Assembly: GCA_963797475.1 (NCBI GenBank)
Contig: CAWCPR010000003.1
Coordinates: 372,001-436,000, forward strand
Direction of reading: 5' to 3'
Source: CAWCPR01 sp963797475
GTDB taxonomy: Bacteria; Chloroflexota; Anaerolineae; Anaerolineales; UBA4823
Length of the DNA stretch: 64,000 nt
A program made the translations under genes and the position numbers. Shown here piece after piece: positions 8,436-15,818 of this stretch; position 1 is the stretch's first letter; the number at the start of each line of letters is the position of its first letter. The notes under the pieces were generated by a model. It was not told the origin of the DNA and did no database searches. It saw only the letters and a program-made list of their open reading frames with translations.

Positions 8436-9872
8436 ATGAAAAGTAAGCAGATCTTGTCTTTCTTCAGCATCCTGGTAGCCATCAGTATGGTTCTATCGGG
8501 TTGCGCTCAGCCTGCGACCCAGGCTCCGCAAACCCCGATCGTCCAAACTGTCGTGGTTACCCAGGTCGTCGAGGTTGCGGGCACACCTCAGGTGAAGGAG
8601 GTCGTTAAAGAGGTCGTCGTTACGGCGACTCCAGAGCCAGAGCAGAAAAAGCTGGAAATCTTCCACTGGTGGACAGCCCCAGGCGAGCGCGAAGCAGCAG
8701 ACGCCATGTTCGCCGCGCTGGCTGACAAGTATCCAGACATCCAGCTCGTCGAGAATCCCGTACCGGGCGGTGGTGGCACTGAGCACCGGGTTGTCTTGAA
8801 AGCCCGAATTACTGCCGGCATCCCGCCTGACACCTTCCAGACCCTGGGCGGCGCGGAGCTTAAGGACTACGTCGACAGCAACGTCTTGGTGCCCCTGGAT
8901 GATTTCTACGCACAAACAGGTTACGCCGACGTGATCCCCAAGCCGCTGCTGAACGCCGTCACGATCAACGGGCACCCCTATTCCGTCCCGTTGAACATGC
9001 ACCTGGAAAATATTTTGTACTACAATCAGAAGTTATTCGACGAACTGCAGCTCAGTGCCCCCACAGGCTATGACGACCTGATCGCAGCCTGCGAGGCTAT
9101 CAAGGCAGCTAAACCAGACATGTCCTGCCTGGCTGTCGGCTCGAAGGACAACTGGTCGGATGTCTTCGTGCTCGATACCATCATGATGGAGTTGGGTGGG
9201 CCCGAATATTACGTCAAATTCTTCAAAGGGGACGTGGATGTCGCCACTGACCCCATCTTCAAGGAGTCGCTGGACAAGTTCGCCAAGCTGCAGCCTTATA
9301 TCAACAGAGATCATTCCAGCCTGACCTGGGACCAGGCGGTTGGCGTGGTTGGCGCTGGACAGGCTGCTATGACCATCATGGGCACCTGGGCGATTGGCGC
9401 CTTTATCAAGGGCTCGAACTGGCAGCCGGGCGTCGATTTTGGCGCTGTAAACTACCCGACGAAACCTGAGCGTATCCTGCTCTTCCACCCGGATACCTAC
9501 GGCTGCACGGTTGGCGCTCCAGACCCACAGTCATGTTTGGACTGGCTGTCGGTCGTAGCTTCACCCGAGCTGCAAATCCCCACCGACGTCACACAGGGCG
9601 GTATGTTCGCCCGCACCGATATCGACCCGAAGGAATTCCCAGATCCCATCCGCCAGGAGATGCAAGAATATGTAAGCAATAACCCAGACAAGCTGATCCT
9701 CGACCAGCACGGCACCATCCTGCCCAACCCTGCTCAGGTTCAGTACCGGGTAATCATTTCGACCTTCTTCTCTGCGTCGAAACCGGATGTCGCCGGGACG
9801 ATACAAGAGACAGCCGACATGATGACAACTTTCAGCGTCAAGGAAGGTGCATCCTGGTATCAATGGCCGTAA
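8436..9872 (+). CDS. ABC sugar-binding lipoprotein (family 1, CUT1 type)
   Basis: A 478-residue secreted lipoprotein: charged N-terminus, hydrophobic core, lipobox LSGC near residue 22. A Val/Thr-rich linker typical of Chloroflexota binding proteins follows (VVVTQVVEV), then a family 1 solute-binding fold opening with LEIFHWWTAPGE. HWW-type openings occur in glucose/mannose-binding relatives, but the ligand is not certain. ATG 8436 is chosen over the TTG at 8430 because AGGAGGAG lies 7 nt upstream. It captures sugar outside the membrane for the two CUT1 permeases that follow. A stable hairpin separates it from the first permease, which would favour excess binding protein over permease. Confidence 0.92.
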   Translation: MKSKQILSFFSILVAISMVLSGCAQPATQAPQTPIVQTVVVTQVVEVAGTPQVKEVVKEVVVTATPEPEQKKLEIFHWWTAPGEREAADAMFAALADKYPDIQLVENPVPGGGGTEHRVVLKARITAGIPPDTFQTLGGAELKDYVDSNVLVPLDDFYAQTGYADVIPKPLLNAVTINGHPYSVPLNMHLENILYYNQKLFDELQLSAPTGYDDLIAACEAIKAAKPDMSCLAVGSKDNWSDVFVLDTIMMELGGPEYYVKFFKGDVDVATDPIFKESLDKFAKLQPYINRDHSSLTWDQAVGVVGAGQAAMTIMGTWAIGAFIKGSNWQPGVDFGAVNYPTKPERILLFHPDTYGCTVGAPDPQSCLDWLSVVASPELQIPTDVTQGGMFARTDIDPKEFPDPIRQEMQEYVSNNPDKLILDQHGTILPNPAQVQYRVIISTFFSASKPDVAGTIQETADMMTTFSVKEGASWYQWP

Positions 9873-9951
9873 CTGGTTAGCAGAAATTGGCTGCCAGATG
9901 AGCCAAAACTCTCCAGCAAGGTTCGAGCTGGTCTATAAGAATTAGCGCTTG

Positions 9952-9984
9952 GGTAGGGATACAGGATGCTCCTGTATCCCTACC
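9952..9984 (+). terminator. Strong intercistronic hairpin after the binding-protein gene
   Basis: A 15-bp perfect stem (GGTAGGGATACAGGA and its complement) closed by a 3-nt TGC loop, 79 nt after the binding-protein stop, with no T-run. It is better read as an mRNA-stabilising or partial-termination hairpin setting binding-protein to permease ratio than as a full terminator. Confidence 0.6.
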
Positions 9985-10050
9985 TTGCTTACACTGGCGA
10001 ATGGGGGGCGTTCTCCTGATGTAGGAAATCATTCAAGCGAGGTGATCAAG

Positions 10051-10959
10051 GTGATCTCGGTACAGACTCAAAAAAGACGAAATATAAGGGCATCCATTGC
10101 AGAGTTCCTGGTTTTTACATTGCCCCTGCTGGTTTTCTTGGCCATTCTGTATGGCACGCTGTTCTGGAATGTCTATGTTTCCATGGCGAACTGGGTCAGT
10201 ACGGCTGCTGACTACACCTTTTCCGGGTTGAAATGGTACCACTACCTGTTCTCCCAGGGTCGTTTCTGGGTCGATGTCCAAAATAACTTGAAATGGCTGA
10301 TTCTGGGGGTGCTTCCTACCACGATACTGGCGATCTTCCTGGCATATCTGTTAGAATTGGCGCCTTTCCCAGGCATCGAATCGTACGTCAGAACGCTGAT
10401 CTTATACCCGGTCGCCATGTCTTTCGTTGTAACCGGCACGATCTGGTCGTGGATGTACCAGCCGGAGAGGGGCGTGTTCAATACCATTCTGGGCAGCCTT
10501 GGGATTCATTCTCCCTTGACCTATACCAATAACCCGGATACAGCCACATATTGGCTGATCGTAATTTTCATCTGGCAATACCTGGGGTTTTCCGTAATTA
10601 TCATCCAATCCTCATTCCGCACATCCGAACTGCAAGAGATGATCGAAGCCGCTATCGTTGATGGCGCCTCCAGGCTCAGAATCCTTTTTTCGGTTATTCT
10701 CCCCAATATCCGCTCCGGCCTGCTGGTATTGGTGTCGCTTTTGTTGATCAATACTTTGAAGGTGTTTGACATTGTTTGGATCGTAACGAGAAATGGCCCA
10801 GGTATTGCGACCGATGTGTTGGCGACGAACATGATCGTCACCGCTTATGACCAGCGCCTGGCCTCGGCCGGCGCGGCGATCGGTGTAATCATTTTCTTAA
10901 TAGCGTTCATTCTTGTCATTCCTTACACCATCTATGCCCTTAGGAAGTGGTTCGAATGA
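10051..10959 (+). CDS. CUT1 ABC permease, MalF/UgpA-like
   Basis: About 302 residues with six predicted membrane spans, the first at FLVFTLPLLVFLAILYG, and the EAA-loop region that contacts the ATPase (EMIEAAIVDGASRLRILFSVILP). This is the first of the two inner-membrane subunits of a sugar importer. Upstream in-frame codons run back through the intergenic hairpin and are unlikely to be translated. GTG 10051 is chosen because GAGGTGAT (10039-10046) lies just before it; GTG 10042 is possible. It overlaps the second permease by ATGA at 10956-10959. No MalK-type ATPase is encoded in the locus, so a shared ATPase elsewhere is probably used. Confidence 0.88.
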   Translation: MISVQTQKRRNIRASIAEFLVFTLPLLVFLAILYGTLFWNVYVSMANWVSTAADYTFSGLKWYHYLFSQGRFWVDVQNNLKWLILGVLPTTILAIFLAYLLELAPFPGIESYVRTLILYPVAMSFVVTGTIWSWMYQPERGVFNTILGSLGIHSPLTYTNNPDTATYWLIVIFIWQYLGFSVIIIQSSFRTSELQEMIEAAIVDGASRLRILFSVILPNIRSGLLVLVSLLLINTLKVFDIVWIVTRNGPGIATDVLATNMIVTAYDQRLASAGAAIGVIIFLIAFILVIPYTIYALRKWFE

Positions 10960-11801
10960 AGAGTAAAAGCATAACCCTAAAAATCGTTGTTTTTGTGGTC
11001 CTCATTGCGTTGACCTTTGTCTATCTTTTACCGATCTATGTGATGATCACAAACTCTCTGAAAACGCTGCCGGAAATCCAACAGCGGACTTACATGGCAT
11101 TCCCCATCCTACCCCAATTTCAGAACTATACGACCGCATTGTTTGGCAGCCCGGAATTCTTGATCCCAATGCGGTTGCCGATCATTAACTCCACGATTAT
11201 TGCGATTACCGTAACGGTGCTGGCCGCATTCTTTGGAGGTCTGGGCGGTTATTATTTAAGCCGGACCAAGACCACTTTCGCCCGGGTGATCTTTGTCCTC
11301 GTCGGCATTGCCCTTTACTTACCTTACCAGGCAGTGATCATCCCCTTGACAACGATAACGGCAAAAAGCGGGTTGGCAAATTCGCATCTCGGATTAATTT
11401 TCTGCTACCTGATCATCAACCTGCCTTTGTCTTCAGTCTTGTTGGGCACCTTCTTTTTGGGCGTTCCCAGGGAGCTGGAGGAAGCGGCAGAAGTGGATGG
11501 CGCTAATAAAATCCAGATTTTCTTCAGGGTTGTAAATCCTATTTCCCTGCCGGCTTACGCGTCTGTGGCGATTATTATTTTTACCCAGGTGTGGAACGAG
11601 TTTTTCATTTCTCTGACGCTTAGCACGCCGAAAACACAAACTGCCCAGGTTGCTATGGCAATGACCCAAGGAAGCACAATTTCCCCTTATAATTTACAGA
11701 TGGCGGCATCCTTGTTGACCGTTGCTGTGCCCCTCTTGATCTTTTTGTTCCTGGGACGCTACTTTATCCGCGGGATTTTAGCCGGCGCATTAAAAGGGTG
11801 A
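10956..11801 (+). CDS. CUT1 ABC permease, MalG/UgpE-like
   Basis: 281 residues with six spans and the EAA loop motif ELEEAAEVDGANKIQIFFRV. It pairs with the preceding permease to form the import channel. AGGAAG lies 8 nt before ATG 10956, inside the end of the first permease gene, and the two overlap by 4 nt. The stop shares one base with the ATG of the RbsC-like gene, so transcription and translation continue directly into the CUT2-type block. Confidence 0.92.
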   Translation: MKSKSITLKIVVFVVLIALTFVYLLPIYVMITNSLKTLPEIQQRTYMAFPILPQFQNYTTALFGSPEFLIPMRLPIINSTIIAITVTVLAAFFGGLGGYYLSRTKTTFARVIFVLVGIALYLPYQAVIIPLTTITAKSGLANSHLGLIFCYLIINLPLSSVLLGTFFLGVPRELEEAAEVDGANKIQIFFRVVNPISLPAYASVAIIIFTQVWNEFFISLTLSTPKTQTAQVAMAMTQGSTISPYNLQMAASLLTVAVPLLIFLFLGRYFIRGILAGALKG

Positions 11802-12835
11802 TGGAATTTAAAAGCTCCTCCTTGATTGAGGTTTGGAAAGCAGCCGGGAAGAAGAACCTGAAGCGCCTACCGCCGCCCCAGGTTTGGCGGAACTGGGTGA
11901 GCCGGCAAGAATTCTTTGTATTGCTGCTCCTGCTGATCGTAGGAGCTTTTCTCGGCCTGCGAACGAACATCTTCCTGACAGCGAACAACCTGTCGAATAT
12001 CGCCCGTGCTTTTTCCTGGATTGCGATCGCAGCTTTCGGGGAAAGCATGGTCATCATCATCGGGGGGATCGACCTTTCAGTCGGCGGGGTGATGGCGCTG
12101 GCAGGTTTGATCGTAGCGCTTTGCCTGCAAGCCGGGCTTTCCATGCCGCTCGCGGTGCTCAGCGGGCTCCTGACCGGCGGCCTGGTGGGTTGGATCAACG
12201 GTGTGTTGGTTGGACGCACCCGACTGCCGCCTTTCGTGGTTACACTGGGCACGATGAGCATCGCCCGTGGGGTTACTTTCGGGCTGACCGGAGGCTGGCC
12301 GGTGCGCGACCTGCCGCAGCAATTCCGTCTTTTGGGCCAATTTGACTTGAACATCGCGAGCTGGTACCTGCCAATGCCGGTCCTCATCGTGCTGGGCCTG
12401 GCCGTGCTCGTCATCTTCCTGCTGGAATACACCGTCCTGGGGCGCTATATCTATACCTTAGGCAGCAGTGAAAGGGCGCTGCATTTTTCGGGGGTCAATC
12501 TCACGCTGGTCAAGGTGATCGTCTACACGCTCAGCGGGGTTTTTGCAGCTATCGGCGGGATGTTAATGACCGCTCGCCTCGGGGTGGCTGCCCCAACCGC
12601 CGCGGTTGGGTATGAATTGGATATCATCGCCGCGGCTGTGATAGGCGGCACGCGCTTTTACGGCGGCGAAGGCAGCATTTTCGGCGTTTTGTTGGGCGCG
12701 GCTTTTATGCAGGTTTTGCGCAACGGGCTGGTGATCCTTGGTTTTCCAGCTTACTGGCAGTCAGCCGCTATAGGGGCGATGATCCTGGCAGCCCTGCTGT
12801 TCGATCACTTTCGCCTGCAAAGGGAGCCTTCATGA
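11801..12835 (+). CDS. RbsC-like (CUT2) ABC permease
   Basis: 344 residues of the ribose/xylose-type permease family with eight to ten hydrophobic spans. The family-typical segment GGIDLSVGGVMALAG is present, as are LPPFVVTLGTM and the late IGGTRFYGGEGS motif. CUT2 permeases normally work as homodimers with RbsB-type binding proteins and a double ATPase (RbsA). Here the companion ATPase is a single, degenerate domain fused to a histidine kinase, so this permease may be a signal-transducing membrane part instead of a working channel. It starts at the ATG overlapping the MalG-like stop and ends in an ATGA overlap with the RbsB-like gene. Confidence 0.9.
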   Translation: MEFKSSSLIEVWKAAGKKNLKRLPPPQVWRNWVSRQEFFVLLLLLIVGAFLGLRTNIFLTANNLSNIARAFSWIAIAAFGESMVIIIGGIDLSVGGVMALAGLIVALCLQAGLSMPLAVLSGLLTGGLVGWINGVLVGRTRLPPFVVTLGTMSIARGVTFGLTGGWPVRDLPQQFRLLGQFDLNIASWYLPMPVLIVLGLAVLVIFLLEYTVLGRYIYTLGSSERALHFSGVNLTLVKVIVYTLSGVFAAIGGMLMTARLGVAAPTAAVGYELDIIAAAVIGGTRFYGGEGSIFGVLLGAAFMQVLRNGLVILGFPAYWQSAAIGAMILAALLFDHFRLQREPS

Positions 12836-13899
12836 GCTCTCAAAACGTCTTACGCTTTATGACCGCCCATCCTGACAGGCTAGGGAAAGCTCCCCGGACC
12901 CGGCGATTTCGCCCACTCGCCTGGCTTGTACTATTGTTGATCGGCGCTTGCCAGGGAAATGGCGCAGCGCCGGATCAAAAGACGCTGACTATCGCCTGGA
13001 TCCCCAAAGCGCTGGACAACCCAGTGTTCGAGCTTGGCCGGCGGGGGGCTGAAAAAAGAGCCGCAGAATTGTCAGCCAGTGGACCGGTCAAGGTTAACCT
13101 GCTTTATATCGGTTCCGTCGCCTCGGATGCAGCCGAACAGATGCGGGTGATGGAGGATGTAATCGGGCGCGGTGTGGACGGCATCGCCATCTCTTGTAAC
13201 GACCCTACCGCATGCACCGACCCGATCAACCGGGCTGTGGGGGCTGGCATCCCGGTCATGACCTGGGATTCCGACTTTCCCCAAAGCGACCGTTTTACTT
13301 ATCTGGGTGTAGACAATTATTTGGCTGGAAAAGTGGCGGGGAACCTGTTGGTCAGCAGCCTGAAGGGACACGGGAAAGTAGCCATACTCACCGGCGTACC
13401 AGGAGCATATAACCTGGAAGAACGCATTCGTGGGTTCAAAGAGGTTATGGTTGAATTTCCCGAGATACATATTGTCACCACCGTGGTATCCAATGACGAT
13501 ATCAACCTGGGCGTTCAGGTCATCGAAGAGGCCATGCAGGCGCACCCCGATCTTAACGGTTGGTTTTTTGCCGGCATGTGGCCGCTTTTTGCCGATCGTG
13601 ATTCGATGCCTTTATGGGAAGATGCCGCCCTGCATAAAGGCATGCAGACCGTAGCTTTTGATACCCTTCCGGTCGAGCTCGAGCTGCTCCGGGATGGCTA
13701 CATATCAGGGCTGGTGGGTCAAAAATACTGGGATTGGGGATACAGAACCCTGCAAATGATCTACGACCACATCGTCCACGGGAGAAATTATCCTGCCTTT
13801 GTAGATTCTGGCATTGATATCGTCACAAAAGATAACGTCGATGCCATGCTGAAAGCATGGGAAAACAACGATTTCAGCCAATCGATTTCAAATCCATAA
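12832..13899 (+). CDS. RbsB-like periplasmic-binding lipoprotein
   Basis: 355 residues. The N-terminus is charged (about 30 residues), followed by a hydrophobic stretch and lipobox LIGAC. A type I periplasmic-binding fold follows: IAWIPKALDNPVF, the GVDGIAISCND segment, IPVMTWDSDFP, and GKVAILTGVPGAYN. These are the ligand-pocket regions of ribose/galactose-type proteins. ATG 12832 overlaps the permease stop by 4 nt. Its stop is 3 nt before the ABC-kinase fusion. It is the likely ligand-sensing part of the RbsC-like/ABC-kinase assembly. Confidence 0.9.
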   Translation: MSSQNVLRFMTAHPDRLGKAPRTRRFRPLAWLVLLLIGACQGNGAAPDQKTLTIAWIPKALDNPVFELGRRGAEKRAAELSASGPVKVNLLYIGSVASDAAEQMRVMEDVIGRGVDGIAISCNDPTACTDPINRAVGAGIPVMTWDSDFPQSDRFTYLGVDNYLAGKVAGNLLVSSLKGHGKVAILTGVPGAYNLEERIRGFKEVMVEFPEIHIVTTVVSNDDINLGVQVIEEAMQAHPDLNGWFFAGMWPLFADRDSMPLWEDAALHKGMQTVAFDTLPVELELLRDGYISGLVGQKYWDWGYRTLQMIYDHIVHGRNYPAFVDSGIDIVTKDNVDAMLKAWENNDFSQSISNP

Positions 13900-13902
13900 G
13901 AG

Positions 13903-15501
13903 ATGGAACCCTTATTACGAGTGATCAACCTTTCCAAGAATTTCGGCACACTCCCAGCGGTCCAGGGCGTGAGCTTCGATGTTTTTCCCGGGGAGGTTGT
14001 CGGTTTAGCGGGCCGTAGTGGATCCGGAAAATCAGTGCTCGTGATGCTGCTGGCCGGTTTATATGCCCCGAATGAAGGCGATATTTATTTCGATAACCAG
14101 CGACTTAGCTGGCCGTTTCAGTCCCAGGCCCTGGGGATTGGCGTGATCCATCAAAAGCCAGAGCTTGCACACCGGTTGGATATCACCAGCAATATTTTCC
14201 TGGGAAATGAAATCGGGTGGCCCTCTATCGCAGGCTGGCTGAGAATCACCAGCCGGCAGCGAATGGACCGGGAGGCCAAGCATGTCCTGGACCAGTTAGA
14301 TTTGCAAGTCGACTCGCTGCGTGAAAAGGTGAGAAATCTAACCAGCGAACAGCGCCAATTGATCGCAATTGCACGGGCAATGATCCGCTCGCGGAAGCTG
14401 GTGATCATCGACGAGCCCACCTTGCTTTTAAGCTATCCATACCAGCAAAAACTGCTCTCGTTGATCCAAAGCTGGCGCCAGCAGGGGATGGCGGTCATTT
14501 TCAGCAGCAACAACCTGGATCATTTATTCGCCGCTACCGACCGGATCATCACCCTTTCGCAGGGTACGAAAACGTCCGACTTGCGCACCGACGAGACCAA
14601 CCGGGAGGAGGTCGTTGCGCTCCTGGTAGGGAAGGTAGACCGGCAGCAGATCCCCCTGGCGGTCTGGACCTTTGACAGCAATTACCGGTCCAGGGAACAG
14701 GCCGAGCGATTGCGCTACCACCAGATGCTTTTGGAGAAGGACCTGGCAGCCCAGGATACACTCAACCAGCAACTGGTGAACCAACTTGCCGAGCAAGTTC
14801 AGGCCCTGGACCACGCCAATCTTGCTCTGCAGGAAGCCCACCGCCGCCTGCTGACCGAACGAGAGCAGGAGCGCAAACACCTGGCTCGCGAGCTGCACGA
14901 TCAGGTCATCCAGGATTTGTTAAGCGTCAATTATCAATTAGAAGACATCCAAAGCGAAGAGGGCGATAAGCTGGAGGTCAATAAAGAGCTGGAACAGGTC
15001 CGGGAGGACATTCGGGATATGGTCGAAGAACTGCGCCGGCTGTGCAGCAACCTGCGCCCGCTCACTATCGACAGCCTGGGTCTGGGTGCGGCCCTACAAT
15101 CTTACGCCCAGGAGTGGTCGGAACGCAGCGGCATTGGCCTCACTCTTGAATTGGATCCAAACCTGGGACGTTTACCCATTGAGATCGAGCTCTCAATTTT
15201 CCGCATCATCCAGGAGGGATTAAACAATATCCGCAAGCACGCCTTTGCCAATAAGGCCCAGGTGTGCATGCAGCACACCTCCCCCCGCGCTTTGATGATC
15301 TCCATTATCGATGACGGGGTAGGCCTCCCGGAAGTCTTCGACCTGAACGCCCTTTCCAGCGAAGAGCACTACGGCCTGCTTGGGATCAGCGAGCGTGTGG
15401 CGCTGCTCAGCGGCCGGATGAGCTTGCAGCGCCTGCCTGAAGGGGGTACACTGCTTAAAGTAGAGATCCCCCACCCACGGGTGGGAAAGCCAACCTTGTA
15501 A
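13903..15501 (+). CDS. Fusion of degenerate RbsA-type ABC domain and NarL-type histidine kinase
   Basis: 532 residues. Residues 1-245 are one RbsA-like nucleotide-binding domain: Walker A GRSGSGKS (37-44), Q-loop HQ, Walker B LVIIDEP (166-172). The signature is LTSEQ (146-150) instead of LSGGQ, and the H-loop histidine is replaced (S202-N203 where SH is expected). A coiled coil follows (about 265-325), then a HisKA_3 domain with ELHDQ (phospho-His about 332), and a HATPase domain (EGLNNIRKHA, DDGVGLP, GLLGISERV). RbsA normally has two ABC domains; here the second is replaced by a kinase. ATP binding looks preserved while hydrolysis looks impaired. With the RbsB/RbsC-like proteins it probably senses sugar and phosphorylates the divergent response regulator. 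Confidence 0.93.
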   Translation: MEPLLRVINLSKNFGTLPAVQGVSFDVFPGEVVGLAGRSGSGKSVLVMLLAGLYAPNEGDIYFDNQRLSWPFQSQALGIGVIHQKPELAHRLDITSNIFLGNEIGWPSIAGWLRITSRQRMDREAKHVLDQLDLQVDSLREKVRNLTSEQRQLIAIARAMIRSRKLVIIDEPTLLLSYPYQQKLLSLIQSWRQQGMAVIFSSNNLDHLFAATDRIITLSQGTKTSDLRTDETNREEVVALLVGKVDRQQIPLAVWTFDSNYRSREQAERLRYHQMLLEKDLAAQDTLNQQLVNQLAEQVQALDHANLALQEAHRRLLTEREQERKHLARELHDQVIQDLLSVNYQLEDIQSEEGDKLEVNKELEQVREDIRDMVEELRRLCSNLRPLTIDSLGLGAALQSYAQEWSERSGIGLTLELDPNLGRLPIEIELSIFRIIQEGLNNIRKHAFANKAQVCMQHTSPRALMISIIDDGVGLPEVFDLNALSSEEHYGLLGISERVALLSGRMSLQRLPEGGTLLKVEIPHPRVGKPTL

Positions 15502-15522
15502 AATCCCTCCATAGGATGACAA

Positions 15523-15553
15523 AAACCGTTCCACGTTATTAGTTGAACGGTTT
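15523..15553. terminator. Terminator shared by the ABC operon and tRNA-Glu
   Basis: AAACCGTTC and GAACGGTTT form a 9-bp stem with a 13-nt loop, 22 nt after the fusion-gene stop. On the minus strand it is followed by a T-run (GGTTTTTG), so it best terminates the minus-strand tRNA-Glu transcript; on the plus strand it may act weakly. Confidence 0.6.
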
Positions 15554-15564
15554 CCAAAAACTCA

Positions 15565-15637
15565 TGCCCCCAAGGGGACTCGAACCCCTGTTTTGGCCTT
15601 GAGAGGGCCACGTCCTGGGCCTCTAGACGATGGGGGC
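15565..15637 (-). tRNA. tRNA-Glu (anticodon CTC)
   Basis: The minus strand folds as a 73-nt cloverleaf: acceptor GCCCCCA with TGGGGGC and discriminator A, D-loop region TCTAGAGGCCCAGGA, anticodon stem TGGCC/GGCCA with loop CTCTCAA (anticodon CTC), and T-loop GGTTCGAGTCC. CCA is not encoded. Confidence 0.97.
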
Positions 15638-15651
15638 TTGAAAGCGGGGAA

Positions 15652-15680
15652 ATTCTACCACGCGCTCCCTCCTTCGTCAA
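15652..15680 (-). promoter_or_regulatory. Promoter of tRNA-Glu
   Basis: On the minus strand TTGACG (15680-15675), a 17-nt spacer and TAGAAT (15657-15652), 14 nt upstream of the tRNA 5' end. Near-consensus sigma70 spacing. Confidence 0.7.
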
Positions 15681-15818
15681 CAAACCGGTTGCCTCAAACA
15701 AAAATAGGGAATGCAATAACAAAAATGGGGTGGAGTTCCCGATGCATAGAAATTGGATATTCTGTATAATATTTATTAGATTAGATATTGTTCAGACCGT
15801 GTTTGTCATTCCACAATT

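Noticed and set aside
9949..10050. N-terminal extension of the first CUT1 permease
   Set aside because: The extra codons pass through a 15-bp hairpin and encode no membrane or family-like sequence; a start at 10051 has a ribosome site.
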